A stretch of 52,559 nucleotides of DNA from Bhargavaea sp. CC-171006 (GCF_009761675.1 NZ_QUZH01000031.1:1-52559), one strand, 5' to 3'. Shown: positions 1 through 7,529, numbered from the stretch's first letter. Notes: generated by a model from the letters alone, not told the origin. Program-made: numbers and translations.

Positions 1-63
1 CTCAGTTGGTAGAGCATCTGACTTTTAATCAGAGGGTCGCAGGTTCGAGCCCTGCATGGCTCA
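1..63 (+). tRNA. tRNA-Lys (TTT anticodon), 5' end outside the window
   Basis: The D arm, anticodon arm, variable loop, T arm and 3' acceptor strand are visible. The anticodon stem TCTGA/TCAGA encloses the loop CTTTTAA, giving anticodon TTT (Lys). The T arm carries GGTTCGAGCC. The acceptor strand ends ATGGCTC followed by discriminator A at 63. No CCA is encoded after it. The first acceptor strand lies upstream of base 1. Confidence 0.95.
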
Positions 64-68
64 TACGG

Positions 69-101
69 AACGCCTTCCCGGCAGCGGGAAGGCGTTTTTT
101 C
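69..101 (+). terminator. Intrinsic terminator after tRNA-Lys
   Basis: Perfect GC-rich stem AACGCCTTCCCG / CGGGAAGGCGTT with loop GCAG, followed by a run of T. It ends the tRNA transcript and lies just before the stop codon of the opposing gene at 107, so it may serve both directions. Confidence 0.9.
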
Positions 102-106
102 TTATG

Positions 107-793
107 TCAGTTTTCCAGCCCGCCCATTTTGCGTTCCTTTCGATCCTCCTCGTCTTCCTCTCCGTCCCGCCTGATTTCCTGATCCCCGGAAGGTTCTTTC
201 ATTTCCTCGGCGGCTTCTTCCACTTCTTCCATCTGCTCCTCGAGTTCCTCCATCTCTTCCTGGTACTCCTCCTCAACCTTGGTGGTGGAGGGGATGAACG
301 GTTCATTATTGTAATCGACACGCTTGCCGTAGCGGAGCATCTCGTAGATGATCATGCCGTTGTTGGGCATGCCGTTGACGGTCTTCATCGGAACGATGTC
401 GAACAGCACGTAATAGAACTGATAAAACAGGAAGCGGTTCCAGAAGGTCTCGTATTCAGTGACAACACCGTTCGCGATCAACGCGTTCAGGACCAGTGCC
501 GGAACGAGGTTGATCAGGATCGGTCCCGCATAGATGAGCACGTAAGCGAATTTACCTTTCCGTTTCAGGTCATCATAAGAGTACCAGCTGTAGAGATGGT
601 AATACTTCCTCACATCGAAAATCCAGAACTTGAATATGCGTGGTCCAGAACCGACTGTGAGGCGCGGGTTCACTACGCCGAAGATCGCGCTCGTGATCAC
701 GTAGCCGAGCTCACGCAAAAATATGACGACCGGCAGGATGATAAATGCCGAGATGATCAACGAAATCAGATCCGTAAGTCCGAACACCGGCAT
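107..793 (-). CDS. M50 (site-2 protease)-like membrane protein, probably catalytically dead
   Basis: 228 aa. An N-terminal hydrophobic helix (about residues 8-25) runs into LRELGY, placed where M50 metalloproteases carry the zinc motif HExGH. The first His is replaced by Arg and the second by Tyr. A second membrane region near residues 85-130 is followed by FDIVPMKTVNGMPNNG, resembling the M50 NxxPxxxxDG element but also altered. The C-terminal 60 residues are an acidic, Glu-rich, probably coiled-coil cytoplasmic tail. The start at 793 has an AAAGGCGGAG Shine-Dalgarno close upstream. The fold assignment is inference from motif placement. If right, the protein binds rather than cuts a membrane substrate. 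The neighbouring tRNA and deaminase give no functional hint. Confidence 0.6.
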   Translation of the reverse strand: MPVFGLTDLISLIISAFIILPVVIFLRELGYVITSAIFGVVNPRLTVGSGPRIFKFWIFDVRKYYHLYSWYSYDDLKRKGKFAYVLIYAGPILINLVPALVLNALIANGVVTEYETFWNRFLFYQFYYVLFDIVPMKTVNGMPNNGMIIYEMLRYGKRVDYNNEPFIPSTTKVEEEYQEEMEELEEQMEEVEEAAEEMKEPSGDQEIRRDGEEDEEDRKERKMGGLEN

Positions 794-889
794 CTCCGCC
801 TTTCCATCCGCTGTTTCTACCCTATCTCTATACCCTTTAAACAGAGGTGTATGACTGCCACTTTATGGGGATGGCTGTCGGGAAGCGGT

Positions 890-922
890 CTGACGGGATT
901 CCGTCAGGGAGATTGATATAAT
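890..922 (+). promoter_or_regulatory. Probable codA promoter region with inverted repeat
   Basis: A good -10 box TATAAT lies at 917-922. Just upstream is the hairpin TGACGG-gatt-CCGTCA (891-906). No convincing -35 at normal spacing is seen, so the inverted repeat could be an activator or repressor site. The start codon is at 955. Confidence 0.4.
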
Positions 923-954
923 AGTCATGGATTAATTGAGAGGGGGATTCGACG

Positions 955-2214
955 TTGATTCTGAATAACGCGAAGCTGTATGGCCAGGATGGCCTGTGGA
1001 CAATCGATATTGAGGATGGACGGATCCTATCGGTGACCGCTGCCGGAGAGACGGACGTATCGGGCAAGGATGTAAGAGACCTGGAAGGTAAACTGGTCCT
1101 GCCGCCTTATGTGGAGCCGCATATCCACCTCGACTACGTATTTACGGCAGGCACGCCGCGCTGGAGCAAGTCGGGTTCGGTCTTCGAGGGAATCGAGATC
1201 TGGGCAGAGCGCAAAAAGCTGTTGAATGAAACGAAGGATGACCTGAAAAAGCGCGCGCTGCGGGCGATCGAACTCCAGGTGAAAAACGGTATCCAGCACG
1301 TCCGGACACATGTCGACGTCAGTGATCCGACACTCAAGGGCATGGAAGCGCTTCTTGAAGTGAAGGAGGAAGTGAAGCCATGGGTGGACCTCCAGCTTGT
1401 GGCGTTCCCTCAGGAAGGGCTGTACACGAAGCCGGAAGGCGAAGAGCTGCTGATTCGCGCAATCGAGATGGGCGCGGACGTCATCGGCGGTATCCCTCAC
1501 TATGAGCTCACCCGCGAAGATGGCGTGAAATCGGTGATCCGGGCGCTTGAACTCGCGGATGAGTACGGCAAGCTCGTTGATATCCACTGCGACGAGATCG
1601 ACGATGACCAGTCACGATACTTGGAAGTGCTGGCGGGAGAAGCGCTCCGCCGCGGCATGGGCGACCGGGTGACGGCAAGCCACACCACTGCGATGGCTTC
1701 CTACAGCAACGCCTACACGTACAAGCTGTTCCAGACACTTAAAAAAGCCGGTATCCACTTCGTGTCGCTTCCGAAGGCGAACCTGCATCTGCAGGGCCGC
1801 TTTGACGCACACCCCGTCCGCCGCGGCGTGACCAGGGTCAAGGAGATGCTGGCGGAAGACATCAACGTCTGCTTCGGGCTCGACTCGATCGTGGACCCAT
1901 GGTACCCGCTCGGAAACGGCGAGCTGATGAGCGTGGTCGACGCCGGCCTGCACGCCTGCCACATGACTGATTACGCCCATATCGTCAAGGCGCTCGACCT
2001 GGTCAGTGTCAACGGTGCAAAGGCGCTCCATCTCGGTGACGAAGAATACGGCGTGAAGGAAGGCAATCCGGCCAACCTCATCGTCATCAATGCCGACTCA
2101 GAATACGAAGCGGTCCGCACACAGGCACCGGTCCTCCTGTCGGTCAGGAACGGCGAAGTGATCGCAGAGACACAGCCGGCAGTGACGGAGACGACCTTCA
2201 GGACGGAAGAATAA
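955..2214 (+). CDS. codA: Cytosine deaminase-type amidohydrolase
   Basis: 419 aa, close to E. coli CodA in length and collinear with it. Metal ligands and catalytic residues are recognisable: HIHLD (56-60), HVRTHVDVSD (115-124), HCDE (211-214), ASHTTAM (His243) and Asp310 in GLDSIVDPWYPLG. CodA hydrolyses cytosine to uracil and ammonia in pyrimidine salvage. At the active-site loop the E. coli His-Asp-Asp (312-314) becomes Leu-Asp-Ser (309-311). The metal-binding Asp is kept, but the neighbours that shape substrate choice differ, so the natural substrate may be another aminopyrimidine or a creatinine-like ring. Start TTG at 955, with GAGAGGGGGA upstream. No codB permease is adjacent. Confidence 0.8.
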   Translation: MILNNAKLYGQDGLWTIDIEDGRILSVTAAGETDVSGKDVRDLEGKLVLPPYVEPHIHLDYVFTAGTPRWSKSGSVFEGIEIWAERKKLLNETKDDLKKRALRAIELQVKNGIQHVRTHVDVSDPTLKGMEALLEVKEEVKPWVDLQLVAFPQEGLYTKPEGEELLIRAIEMGADVIGGIPHYELTREDGVKSVIRALELADEYGKLVDIHCDEIDDDQSRYLEVLAGEALRRGMGDRVTASHTTAMASYSNAYTYKLFQTLKKAGIHFVSLPKANLHLQGRFDAHPVRRGVTRVKEMLAEDINVCFGLDSIVDPWYPLGNGELMSVVDAGLHACHMTDYAHIVKALDLVSVNGAKALHLGDEEYGVKEGNPANLIVINADSEYEAVRTQAPVLLSVRNGEVIAETQPAVTETTFRTEE

Positions 2215-2241
2215 GCTTAATCTAAAGAGCGAGGTGGCAGT

Positions 2242-2817
2242 GTGCGGGTTCTCGAATTGAATGGCGTCAGGCTCCGGCCGCTTGAACGAGGAGATTTCGA
2301 AGCGCTCTGGGAATTGTATTCACCGGATATATTCTTCTTTATGCTGCACCAGGTCGAGACGAAAGAGCGTTTCGACCAGTGGCTTGAAACAGGAATTACT
2401 GCGATGGAGACAGGCTCCAGCTGCCTGGCATTTGCGGTGGAAGACGCCGGCACGGGAGCCATGATGGGGACTACCCGGATTTTCGGCATCGACCCGTTCA
2501 ATAAGCTTTGCGAGATCGGCTCCACCTTCTACGGCAAGTCATACCAGCGGACCCATGTCAATACGACATCGAAGTACCTGCTGCTCCGCCACTGCTTTGA
2601 ATGAATGGACATGATCCGTGTCCAGTTCAAGACCGACTCGGAGAATGTGCGATCACAGAAAGCACTCGAGCGGATCGGCGCGAAGCTGGAAGGCGTCATG
2701 CGGAACGAGCGTATCCGCTCCAACGGCAATCCGCGCGACGTCCACCTCTACTCGGTGATCGACCGCGAATGGCCGGAAGTGAAACGGCATCTGGAGCGGC
2801 TGATGGAAAGGGATTGA
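2242..2817 (+). pseudogene. GNAT (RimJ/RimL-like) acetyltransferase interrupted by an in-frame TGA
   Basis: Two pieces lie in the same frame. Residues 1-120 (GTG 2242 to TGA 2602-2604) hold the N-terminal GNAT half. Then 70 codons (2605-2814) continue it with MIRVQFKTDSENVRSQKAL and RIGAKLEG, the classic RimJ/L strand-helix carrying the end of the acetyl-CoA site. Joined, they give about 191 residues, normal for this family. The TGA sits after HCFE, where relatives often carry a short linker including Trp, so a single TGG to TGA change would explain it. GAGGTGG precedes the GTG start, 27 bp after codA. The product is probably inactive unless the stop is read through. A sequencing error is possible. 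Confidence 0.75.
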
Positions 2818-2819
2818 AG

Positions 2820-2858
2820 AAACCGGCATACCATCCGTAAAAGGAGGCATGCCGGTTT
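2820..2858. terminator. Bidirectional intrinsic terminator
   Basis: Stem AAACCGGCAT (2820-2829) / ATGCCGGTTT (2849-2858). It separates the GNAT remnant from the convergent small gene, whose TGA stop (complement 2858-2860) overlaps its edge. Confidence 0.7.
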
Positions 2859-3022
2859 CATTTCCCGGTCAGGTCATTTAATTTCGCTTCGATTCTATCG
2901 AGCTGCTCTTTCCGCTTTTTGGCGGAACGACTGAACAGCACAAAAGCGGCGATGATGCCTGCTGCAACGGCCAGGTAAAAAATGATGGTTAAAAGGTCAC
3001 CCAGGTTGGTCAATGATCCCAT
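2858..3022 (-). CDS. Small single-pass membrane protein
   Basis: 54 aa by translation of the complementary strand. It starts MGSLTNLGDLL, then a hydrophobic helix (about 11-32), followed by a basic and charged amphipathic tail (SRSAKKRKEQLDRIEAKL). A Shine-Dalgarno AAGGGAG abuts the ATG, so the better-spaced start is probably the TTG three codons in (3013). Function not recognised. The layout, one helix plus a short coiled-coil-like tail, is common for conserved small Bacillales membrane proteins. It is divergent from the AlkD-like gene at 3114. Confidence 0.6.
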   Translation of the reverse strand: MGSLTNLGDLLTIIFYLAVAAGIIAAFVLFSRSAKKRKEQLDRIEAKLNDLTGK

Positions 3023-3113
3023 CTCCCTTATCATGTTGTTTATAGCTTAACTCACAAGTAGAATATGAAAAGACTAGAAGTGATCAAAACAGGCTGGAAG
3101 GGAGTCATCCAAT

Positions 3114-3821
3114 ATGGATTTCGAAACAGTCATGCAGGAGCTTGAATCCCTGGGCAAGGAACGCACGAAAAAGATGTACATGTCCAACGGCGCGCATGAG
3201 CCTCTTTTCGGTGTGGCGACTGGTGCGATGAAGCCGATGAAGAGAGCGATCAAGATCAACCAGCCCCTGGCGGAGGAATTGTATGCGACGGGAAATTATG
3301 ACGCCATGTATTTCGCAGGGGTCATTGCCGATCCGAAAACCATGACGGAAACGGATTTTGACCGCTGGATGGACGCAGCGTATTTCTACATGCTGTCCGA
3401 TTATGTGGTGGCCGTAACTCTGTCCGAGTCGCCACTGGCACAGGAGATCGCCGACAAATGGATCGCGAGTGGCGAGGAGCTCAAGATGTCGGCGGGCTGG
3501 AGCTGTTATTGCTGGCTGCTCGGAAGCCGCCCGGACGATGAATTCTCAGAAAGCAAGCTTGCCGGGATGTTAGAGGCCGTGAAAAACGGCATCCATGACG
3601 CCCCGGAGCGTACAAAATCGGCGATGAGCAACTTCATGTATACCGTGGGGATCTCTTACAGTCCGCTCAGTGAACTGGCGGTCGGAACCGCACGGGAAGT
3701 CGGCACTGTCGAGATGAAGCGTCCCAACAAGAAAAACAGTTTACTGAACGCCTCCGAAAACATCCAGAAGGACCTGGACAAAGGAAGGCTCGGATTCAAG
3801 CGAAGATATGTCCGGTGCTGA
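3114..3821 (+). CDS. DNA alkylation repair (AlkD-like) protein
   Basis: 235 aa, nearly all alpha-helical in composition, matching the DNA alkylation repair enzyme family made of HEAT-like ALK repeats. Visible family features include an N-terminal helix ending in a YMSNGA(H)EPLFGV turn, NYDAMYFAGVIAD, a Trp-rich DKW...SAGWSCYCWLL stretch, and a basic C-terminal end (RRYVRC). AlkC/AlkD relatives remove alkylated purines by flipping without base intercalation; whether this one is catalytic cannot be told. GGAAGGGA lies 10 nt before the ATG. Monocistronic, closed by a strong terminator. Confidence 0.75.
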   Translation: MDFETVMQELESLGKERTKKMYMSNGAHEPLFGVATGAMKPMKRAIKINQPLAEELYATGNYDAMYFAGVIADPKTMTETDFDRWMDAAYFYMLSDYVVAVTLSESPLAQEIADKWIASGEELKMSAGWSCYCWLLGSRPDDEFSESKLAGMLEAVKNGIHDAPERTKSAMSNFMYTVGISYSPLSELAVGTAREVGTVEMKRPNKKNSLLNASENIQKDLDKGRLGFKRRYVRC

Positions 3822-3828
3822 GACCGAA

Positions 3829-3876
3829 AAAAGCCTGTATCTGGGAGGAGGCGCCTCCTCAGATACAGGCTTTTAT
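3829..3876. terminator. Bidirectional terminator between convergent genes
   Basis: Long stem AAAAGCCTGTATCTG / CAGATACAGGCTTTT (3829-3874) with an inner palindromic GGAGGCGCCTCC. A/T tracts on both sides serve the AlkD-like gene and the opposing VOC gene. Confidence 0.9.
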
Positions 3877-4331
3877 TAGGAGTTCAGCTTTTCCCACTTG
3901 CTCAGTGTCATCCGTTCCGTCAGCTTGTTCGGATTGTCCATCTTGCAGATGAACTCCAGGCTGTTGCCATCCGGGTCGTTAAAGTGGATCTTGGCATGGG
4001 CGTAGTCCTCCTGCGGCATCACGAACGGTTCGTCCGGACCGAATCCGAATGCCTCCCTCGGCTCGTATCCCCTTTCCCTGAGCCAGCTGATAGAGTTTTT
4101 CAGACCATCAAGCGACACTTGAAAGGCGATGTGCCGGATGGATGGATGATAGTCCAGTTCGACTTTGTCGGTTTGCCATAGCCCCAGCCAGCTTTTGTCT
4201 TTCTCAATCCACAGAAAAGCCAGCCCCTCCCCGTGGGTATGCGCAATTTCCAGCCCGAGACCGGTATAAAACTTCAGTGAACGATCCAGGTCTCTGACCG
4301 GCAGATGGGCTTCATACAGTCCCGTGATCAT
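3876..4331 (-). CDS. VOC-superfamily (glyoxalase/bleomycin resistance fold) protein
   Basis: 151 aa from the ATG at 4331, chosen because GGGGGTG lies 5 nt upstream; an upstream ATG (4367) has no such site. One full VOC unit is present: LYEAHLPVRDLDRSLKFYTGLGL at the N-terminus with metal-ligand-type His, IRHIAFQV mid-protein, and FNDPDGNSLEFIC near the C-terminus with the last Glu ligand. It probably acts on a small molecule or thiol adduct. No specific substrate can be named. Confidence 0.75.
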   Translation of the reverse strand: MITGLYEAHLPVRDLDRSLKFYTGLGLEIAHTHGEGLAFLWIEKDKSWLGLWQTDKVELDYHPSIRHIAFQVSLDGLKNSISWLRERGYEPREAFGFGPDEPFVMPQEDYAHAKIHFNDPDGNSLEFICKMDNPNKLTERMTLSKWEKLNS

Positions 4332-4421
4332 CTCAACACCCCCATTTTCCATGCAGTCTACAGCCATTATAACGAAACAGACAGACTCTTCCGATGAATA
4401 ATTATCCTAATCTTTGTCCGG

Positions 4422-4451
4422 TTGAGCCATCTGCCCTTTTCGATTCATAAT
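4422..4451 (+). promoter_or_regulatory. Candidate rocF promoter
   Basis: TTGAGC (4422-4427) and CATAAT (4446-4451) with an 18-bp spacer, 33 bp before the arginase start. Reasonable but not perfect match to a sigma-A promoter. Confidence 0.45.
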
Positions 4452-4483
4452 AGTAGCCAAGATCGGAAAAGGGGGATGGCAGC

Positions 4484-5389
4484 ATGAACAGTCACAAAGA
4501 AATCTCAATTATCGGGGTTCCCGCGGATTTCGGCCAAAGCCGGCGCGGGGTCGACATGGGGCCGAGCGCGATCCGCTATGCGGGTGTCGTGGAGCGGGTT
4601 GAGGCGCTGGGGCATATCGTAAGGGATGAAGGGGATATCCCGGTCGATATGGATGCGCCGCGCGAAGTGTCGGGCACGAACCTGAAAAACCTCAAGGCGG
4701 TGACCGAAGGGAACCGGAAACTCGCCGAAAAGGTATCGGAGACAGTCCGCGACGGGCGCTTCCCGCTTGTCCTCGGCGGCGACCACAGCATCGCGATCGG
4801 CACATTGGCCGGGCTGAACGAGCATTACAGCAACCTCGGGGTCATCTGGTATGACGCGCATACCGACCTGAACACGGCAGAGACATCGCCTTCCGGAAAC
4901 ATACACGGGATGCCGCTTGCCGTCGCGATGGGACTCGGGCACGGGGATCTTACCTCGATCGGCAGCGGGCCGAAGGTGAAGCCTGAAAACATCGTGGTCA
5001 TCGGGGCTCGCTCGATTGATCCGGGTGAGCGTGAGCTTGTCAGGGAAAAGGGGATCCGTGTGTATACGATGCACGAAATCGACCGGGACGGCATGACCGC
5101 CATCATGCAGGATGCCATCCGCTACCTGGAAGAACGCGGGGTGGACGGTGTGCATCTGTCGCTGGACCTCGACGGGCTCGATCCGCTTTACACACCGGGT
5201 GTCGGCACGCCGGTGCAGGGCGGCCTCAGCTACCGGGAAAGCCACCTGGCGATGGAGATGCTCCATTCGACCGGCCGCATCACTTCCGCTGAATTTGTAG
5301 AGGTGAATCCGATCCTCGATGAGCGCAATAAAACAGCAGACGTCGCAGTCGGACTGATGGGCTCTTTGTTCGGCGAAACCTTGATTTAA
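4484..5389 (+). CDS. rocF: Arginase
   Basis: 301 aa, normal length. Hydrolyses arginine to ornithine and urea in the cytoplasm. The dimanganese ligands are all visible: GGDHS (98-102, His101), WYDAHTDLN (Asp124, His126, Asp128) and SLDLDGLDP (Asp228, Asp230). The SPSGNIHGMPLA loop (135-146) and GLSYRE identify arginase rather than agmatinase. Start ATG with GGGGGATGG upstream. It sits alone, upstream of sigW, with its own promoter and terminator and no other roc genes nearby, so it may serve urea or ornithine supply rather than a full Roc catabolic operon. Confidence 0.92.
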   Translation: MNSHKEISIIGVPADFGQSRRGVDMGPSAIRYAGVVERVEALGHIVRDEGDIPVDMDAPREVSGTNLKNLKAVTEGNRKLAEKVSETVRDGRFPLVLGGDHSIAIGTLAGLNEHYSNLGVIWYDAHTDLNTAETSPSGNIHGMPLAVAMGLGHGDLTSIGSGPKVKPENIVVIGARSIDPGERELVREKGIRVYTMHEIDRDGMTAIMQDAIRYLEERGVDGVHLSLDLDGLDPLYTPGVGTPVQGGLSYRESHLAMEMLHSTGRITSAEFVEVNPILDERNKTADVAVGLMGSLFGETLI

Positions 5390-5399
5390 AGGCACTTTA

Positions 5400-5429
5400 G
5401 CCGGTTCCCGCTTAAGGGAGCCGGTTTTT
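5400..5429 (+). terminator. Terminator after rocF
   Basis: Hairpin CCGGTTCCC / GGGAGCCGG (5401-5424, one G-T pair) with loop GCTTAA, followed by a T run. Confidence 0.75.
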
Positions 5430-5541
5430 CAGTTTTTCAACATTTTTAGATTTTCCTTTGATACAATGAAGTCAATAAATGGGCCGGAGTCGAACGGAAG
5501 GAAAAAGGGTATTCTGATTTCAAACTTTTTCGCGGAAAAAG

Positions 5542-5568
5542 TGAAACCCTTTGGTGCGCCCGTCCGTA
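5542..5568 (+). promoter_or_regulatory. Sigma-W autoregulatory promoter
   Basis: TGAAAC at 5542-5547 and CGTA at 5565-5568 with a 17-bp spacer, the established sigma-W -35/-10 pattern, lie 40 bp before the sigW start. This is direct sequence support for an autoregulated sigW-rsiW operon. Confidence 0.92.
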
Positions 5569-5607
5569 TACCAACTAGCCGCATGAAGCGGGGGGAAATC
5601 GAGAAGA

Positions 5608-6171
5608 ATGGAAGACATCGTCAAAAAACGAATCAAACAAGTCCTGAAGGGGGACCAGTCGGCGTTCGAAGAAATCGTTTCCCTCTATCAGAACCGGCTA
5701 TACCAAGTATGCTATCGGATGCTGGGCAATCGGCATGAAGCCGAGGATATCGCGCAGGAAGCGTTCATCAGGGCGTACATCAACCTGCATACCTTCGACC
5801 AGAAGCGGAAGTTCTCGACGTGGCTGTACCGCATCGCGACGAACCTCTGCATCGACCGGATCCGCAAGAAAAAACCGGATACGTTTCTTGATGCGCCGGT
5901 GCCGGGGACCGATGGGCTGGACCATTATTCCAGCCTGGCACACGATTCTCCGCTGCCGGAAGAGGAAGTCGAGAAGATGGAACAGCAGGAGCGGGTCCAG
6001 TACGAGATCAGCCGGCTGCCGGACAAATACCGGTCGGCGATTGTTCTGCGTTACATCGAGGAACTGCCCCTCCAGGAAATCAGCGAAATCCTCGAGCTGC
6101 CGCTGGGCACAGTGAAGACGCGCATCCATAGGGGTCGCGAAGCTCTTAGGAAACAAATGAAGAAGTTGTAG
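5608..6171 (+). CDS. sigW: ECF RNA polymerase sigma factor SigW
   Basis: 187 aa. Region 2 is present (YQNRLYQVCYRMLGNRHEAEDIAQEAF with the RKFSTWLYRIATNLCIDRIRKK part of 2.3-2.4), as is region 4 (LPDKYRSAIVLRYIEELPLQ with the helix-turn-helix LPLGTVKTRIHRGREALRK). It directs transcription of cell-envelope stress and antimicrobial-peptide defence genes. The adjacent RsiW and the canonical sigma-W promoter upstream support the name. Start ATG at 5608, with GGGGGAAATC upstream. rsiW begins 12 bp after the stop. Confidence 0.93.
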   Translation: MEDIVKKRIKQVLKGDQSAFEEIVSLYQNRLYQVCYRMLGNRHEAEDIAQEAFIRAYINLHTFDQKRKFSTWLYRIATNLCIDRIRKKKPDTFLDAPVPGTDGLDHYSSLAHDSPLPEEEVEKMEQQERVQYEISRLPDKYRSAIVLRYIEELPLQEISEILELPLGTVKTRIHRGREALRKQMKKL

Positions 6172-6183
6172 GAGGGAATCGGG

Positions 6184-6828
6184 ATGAAACCGTGTCCGGA
6201 AGAAATTGTCCAGTATATGCATGACTATCTGGACGGGGAAATCACCCGCCGGGACGAGCAAATTCTGAGCGAGCATCTCGAGAAGTGTCAGGCCTGCCAA
6301 AAACATATGGATCAGCTCAGCCGTTCGGTCGCATTCCTGAAAAGCGCCTCGCACATCGAAGCGCCGGAAGGTTTCAGCGACCGCATCATGGCTTCGCTGC
6401 CAAAGGAGCGCCAGGGCGCAGGCGTGCGCCGCTGGTTTGGGCGTCATCCGATGCTTGCCGCGGTCGCCATGTTCGTGCTCCTCGCCGGGCTCGCCCTGTT
6501 CTCGAATTTCAATACATCCGACCAGCAGCTGGCCGTGTCCACCCAGCCGAACCTCGTCGTCGAAGGGAACAAAGTTATCGTTCCCGAAGGCGAGAAGGTT
6601 GAAGGCGATCTGTTTGTGAGAAACGGTGAGCTGCATATCGAAGGGGAAGTCGAGGGTGACGTCACCGTCATCAATGGCTCCAAATACATGGCCTCCACGG
6701 CCGTCGTCACCGGCAAGATCGAAGAGATCGACCGCGCTTTCGAGTGGCTCTGGTACACGATCAAGTCCGGCGTCAAAGAGGGCCTCTCCGTCTTTGAAGG
6801 CCCTGATCCCGACGACGAAGAAAAATAA
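6184..6828 (+). CDS. rsiW: Anti-sigma-W factor RsiW
   Basis: 214 aa. The N-terminal zinc-binding anti-sigma domain has His31, Cys35 and Cys38 (HLEKCQAC). One transmembrane helix lies around residues 90-107 (AAVAMFVLLAGLALF). The extracytoplasmic part contains a beta-solenoid-like stretch (NGELHIEGEVEGDVTVINGS), as in B. subtilis RsiW. It holds SigW inactive at the membrane until cut by PrsW and RasP-type proteases. It is translated from the sigW transcript. Two hairpins follow it. Confidence 0.92.
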   Translation: MKPCPEEIVQYMHDYLDGEITRRDEQILSEHLEKCQACQKHMDQLSRSVAFLKSASHIEAPEGFSDRIMASLPKERQGAGVRRWFGRHPMLAAVAMFVLLAGLALFSNFNTSDQQLAVSTQPNLVVEGNKVIVPEGEKVEGDLFVRNGELHIEGEVEGDVTVINGSKYMASTAVVTGKIEEIDRAFEWLWYTIKSGVKEGLSVFEGPDPDDEEK

Positions 6829-6834
6829 AGGGAA

Positions 6835-6900
6835 GCACCCGCTGCGGAGCGGGTGCCGGACTGCAGGCGAAGGGATTTTCTCTTTGCCTGCGGTTTTTTT
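6835..6900 (+). terminator. Double hairpin terminator after rsiW
   Basis: First hairpin GCACCCGC-tgcg-GAGCGGGTGC (6835-6856). The second has stem GCAGGCGAAGGGA / TCTCTTTGCCTGC with G-T pairs (6863-6891) and is followed by seven T. Confidence 0.88.
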
Positions 6901-6922
6901 AGTCAGGGTTATTGGCCGCTGT

Positions 6923-6975
6923 AAATGATGAGATTGGGTGGCCGATGCCGAAACTTGGAGCGATAGTGGTGAAAC
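6923..6975 (+). repeat. Decayed array of the GAATGACGAAA type (weak)
   Basis: Three 11-nt segments resemble GAATGACGAAA at 8, 8 and 7 of 11 positions (6923, 6943, 6964), spaced 20-21 bp. Like the better arrays elsewhere in the window, it lies directly beside a terminator. On its own it could be chance. Confidence 0.35.
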
Positions 6976-6995
6976 TGAAGAGAGTCTAGGAATAA

Positions 6996-7036
6996 AACGG
7001 GAATGGGAGAGTGACATCTTTCATTCCCGTTTTTTT
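6996..7036 (+). terminator. Terminator-like hairpin in the rsiW to 7212 gap
   Basis: Stem AACGGGAATG / CATTCCCGTT with inner GGAGA/TCTTT pairing, then T7. No gene between the rsiW terminator and this one was found, so it may end a short untranslated transcript or belong to the decayed array. Confidence 0.75.
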
Positions 7037-7211
7037 ATTGATTGCAAGGCCTTGCCGGGCGAGCAGGATGCATAGTGACATTCTCCCGAACTGGGGAATA
7101 TTCTCTGTGCGATTACCTCATTCATTGAAATTAAGAATCAAAGGCATTTGTCCAAAGTTAGATTTTCACCTTTGAATATATTAAAGAAGTATAGGGAAAG
7201 GAGGGGAAATC

Positions 7212-7457
7212 ATGAGCAAAGTCTGGATGAACGATTCCTTCTTCGAAGATTGGAACCGGGATAAAAACGAGCAGCGGGAAAATCGTCAAAAGCGTCAATC
7301 CGAGAAGGATGAGCGGGACAATCGCAAAAATCGATCTGGCGACAATGAAGTCAAAGTTGAAATCAATATTAACGTTAACAGCGACTCTGAGGTCAAGGTT
7401 CGTTTCCGCAATGAATCTGATTCTGATCAAGAAAAAAGAAAGAGATACGATTTCTAA
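7212..7457 (+). CDS. Small highly charged hydrophilic protein
   Basis: 81 aa with a strong AAAGGAGGGG Shine-Dalgarno. After an N-terminal aromatic patch (SKVWMNDSFFEDW) it is almost entirely Glu/Asp/Lys/Arg/Asn. A short beta-like segment (EVKVEININVNSDSEVKVRF, 46-65) alternates hydrophobic and polar residues. No membrane helix, signal peptide or metal motif. Not recognised. The composition resembles low-complexity spore or coat-associated Bacillales proteins, but that is only a guess. It is flanked by its own terminator and a repeat array. Confidence 0.7.
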   Translation: MSKVWMNDSFFEDWNRDKNEQRENRQKRQSEKDERDNRKNRSGDNEVKVEININVNSDSEVKVRFRNESDSDQEKRKRYDF

Positions 7458-7476
7458 AAAGTCCTTAAAGGCTAGT

Positions 7477-7507
7477 GGGTACCAGTTCAATCTGGTACCC
7501 CTTTTTT
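7477..7507 (+). terminator. Terminator after the 81-aa gene
   Basis: Perfect stem GGGTACCAG-ttcaat-CTGGTACCC followed by a T run. Confidence 0.9.
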
Positions 7508-7529
7508 CTTTTTGAGATGGATAAAGACC

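Noticed and set aside
2602-2604. Selenocysteine at the TGA in the GNAT gene
   Set aside because: No SECIS-like hairpin is evident just after the TGA, and GNAT enzymes are not known selenoproteins. A nonsense change is simpler.
5698-7017. 439-aa antisense frame over sigW-rsiW and other long antisense frames (for example 9382-10473, 10591-11817, 32551-34065)
   Set aside because: They mirror GC-rich coding genes on the other strand, have no ribosome sites and no family features; typical shadows of high-GC codon use.
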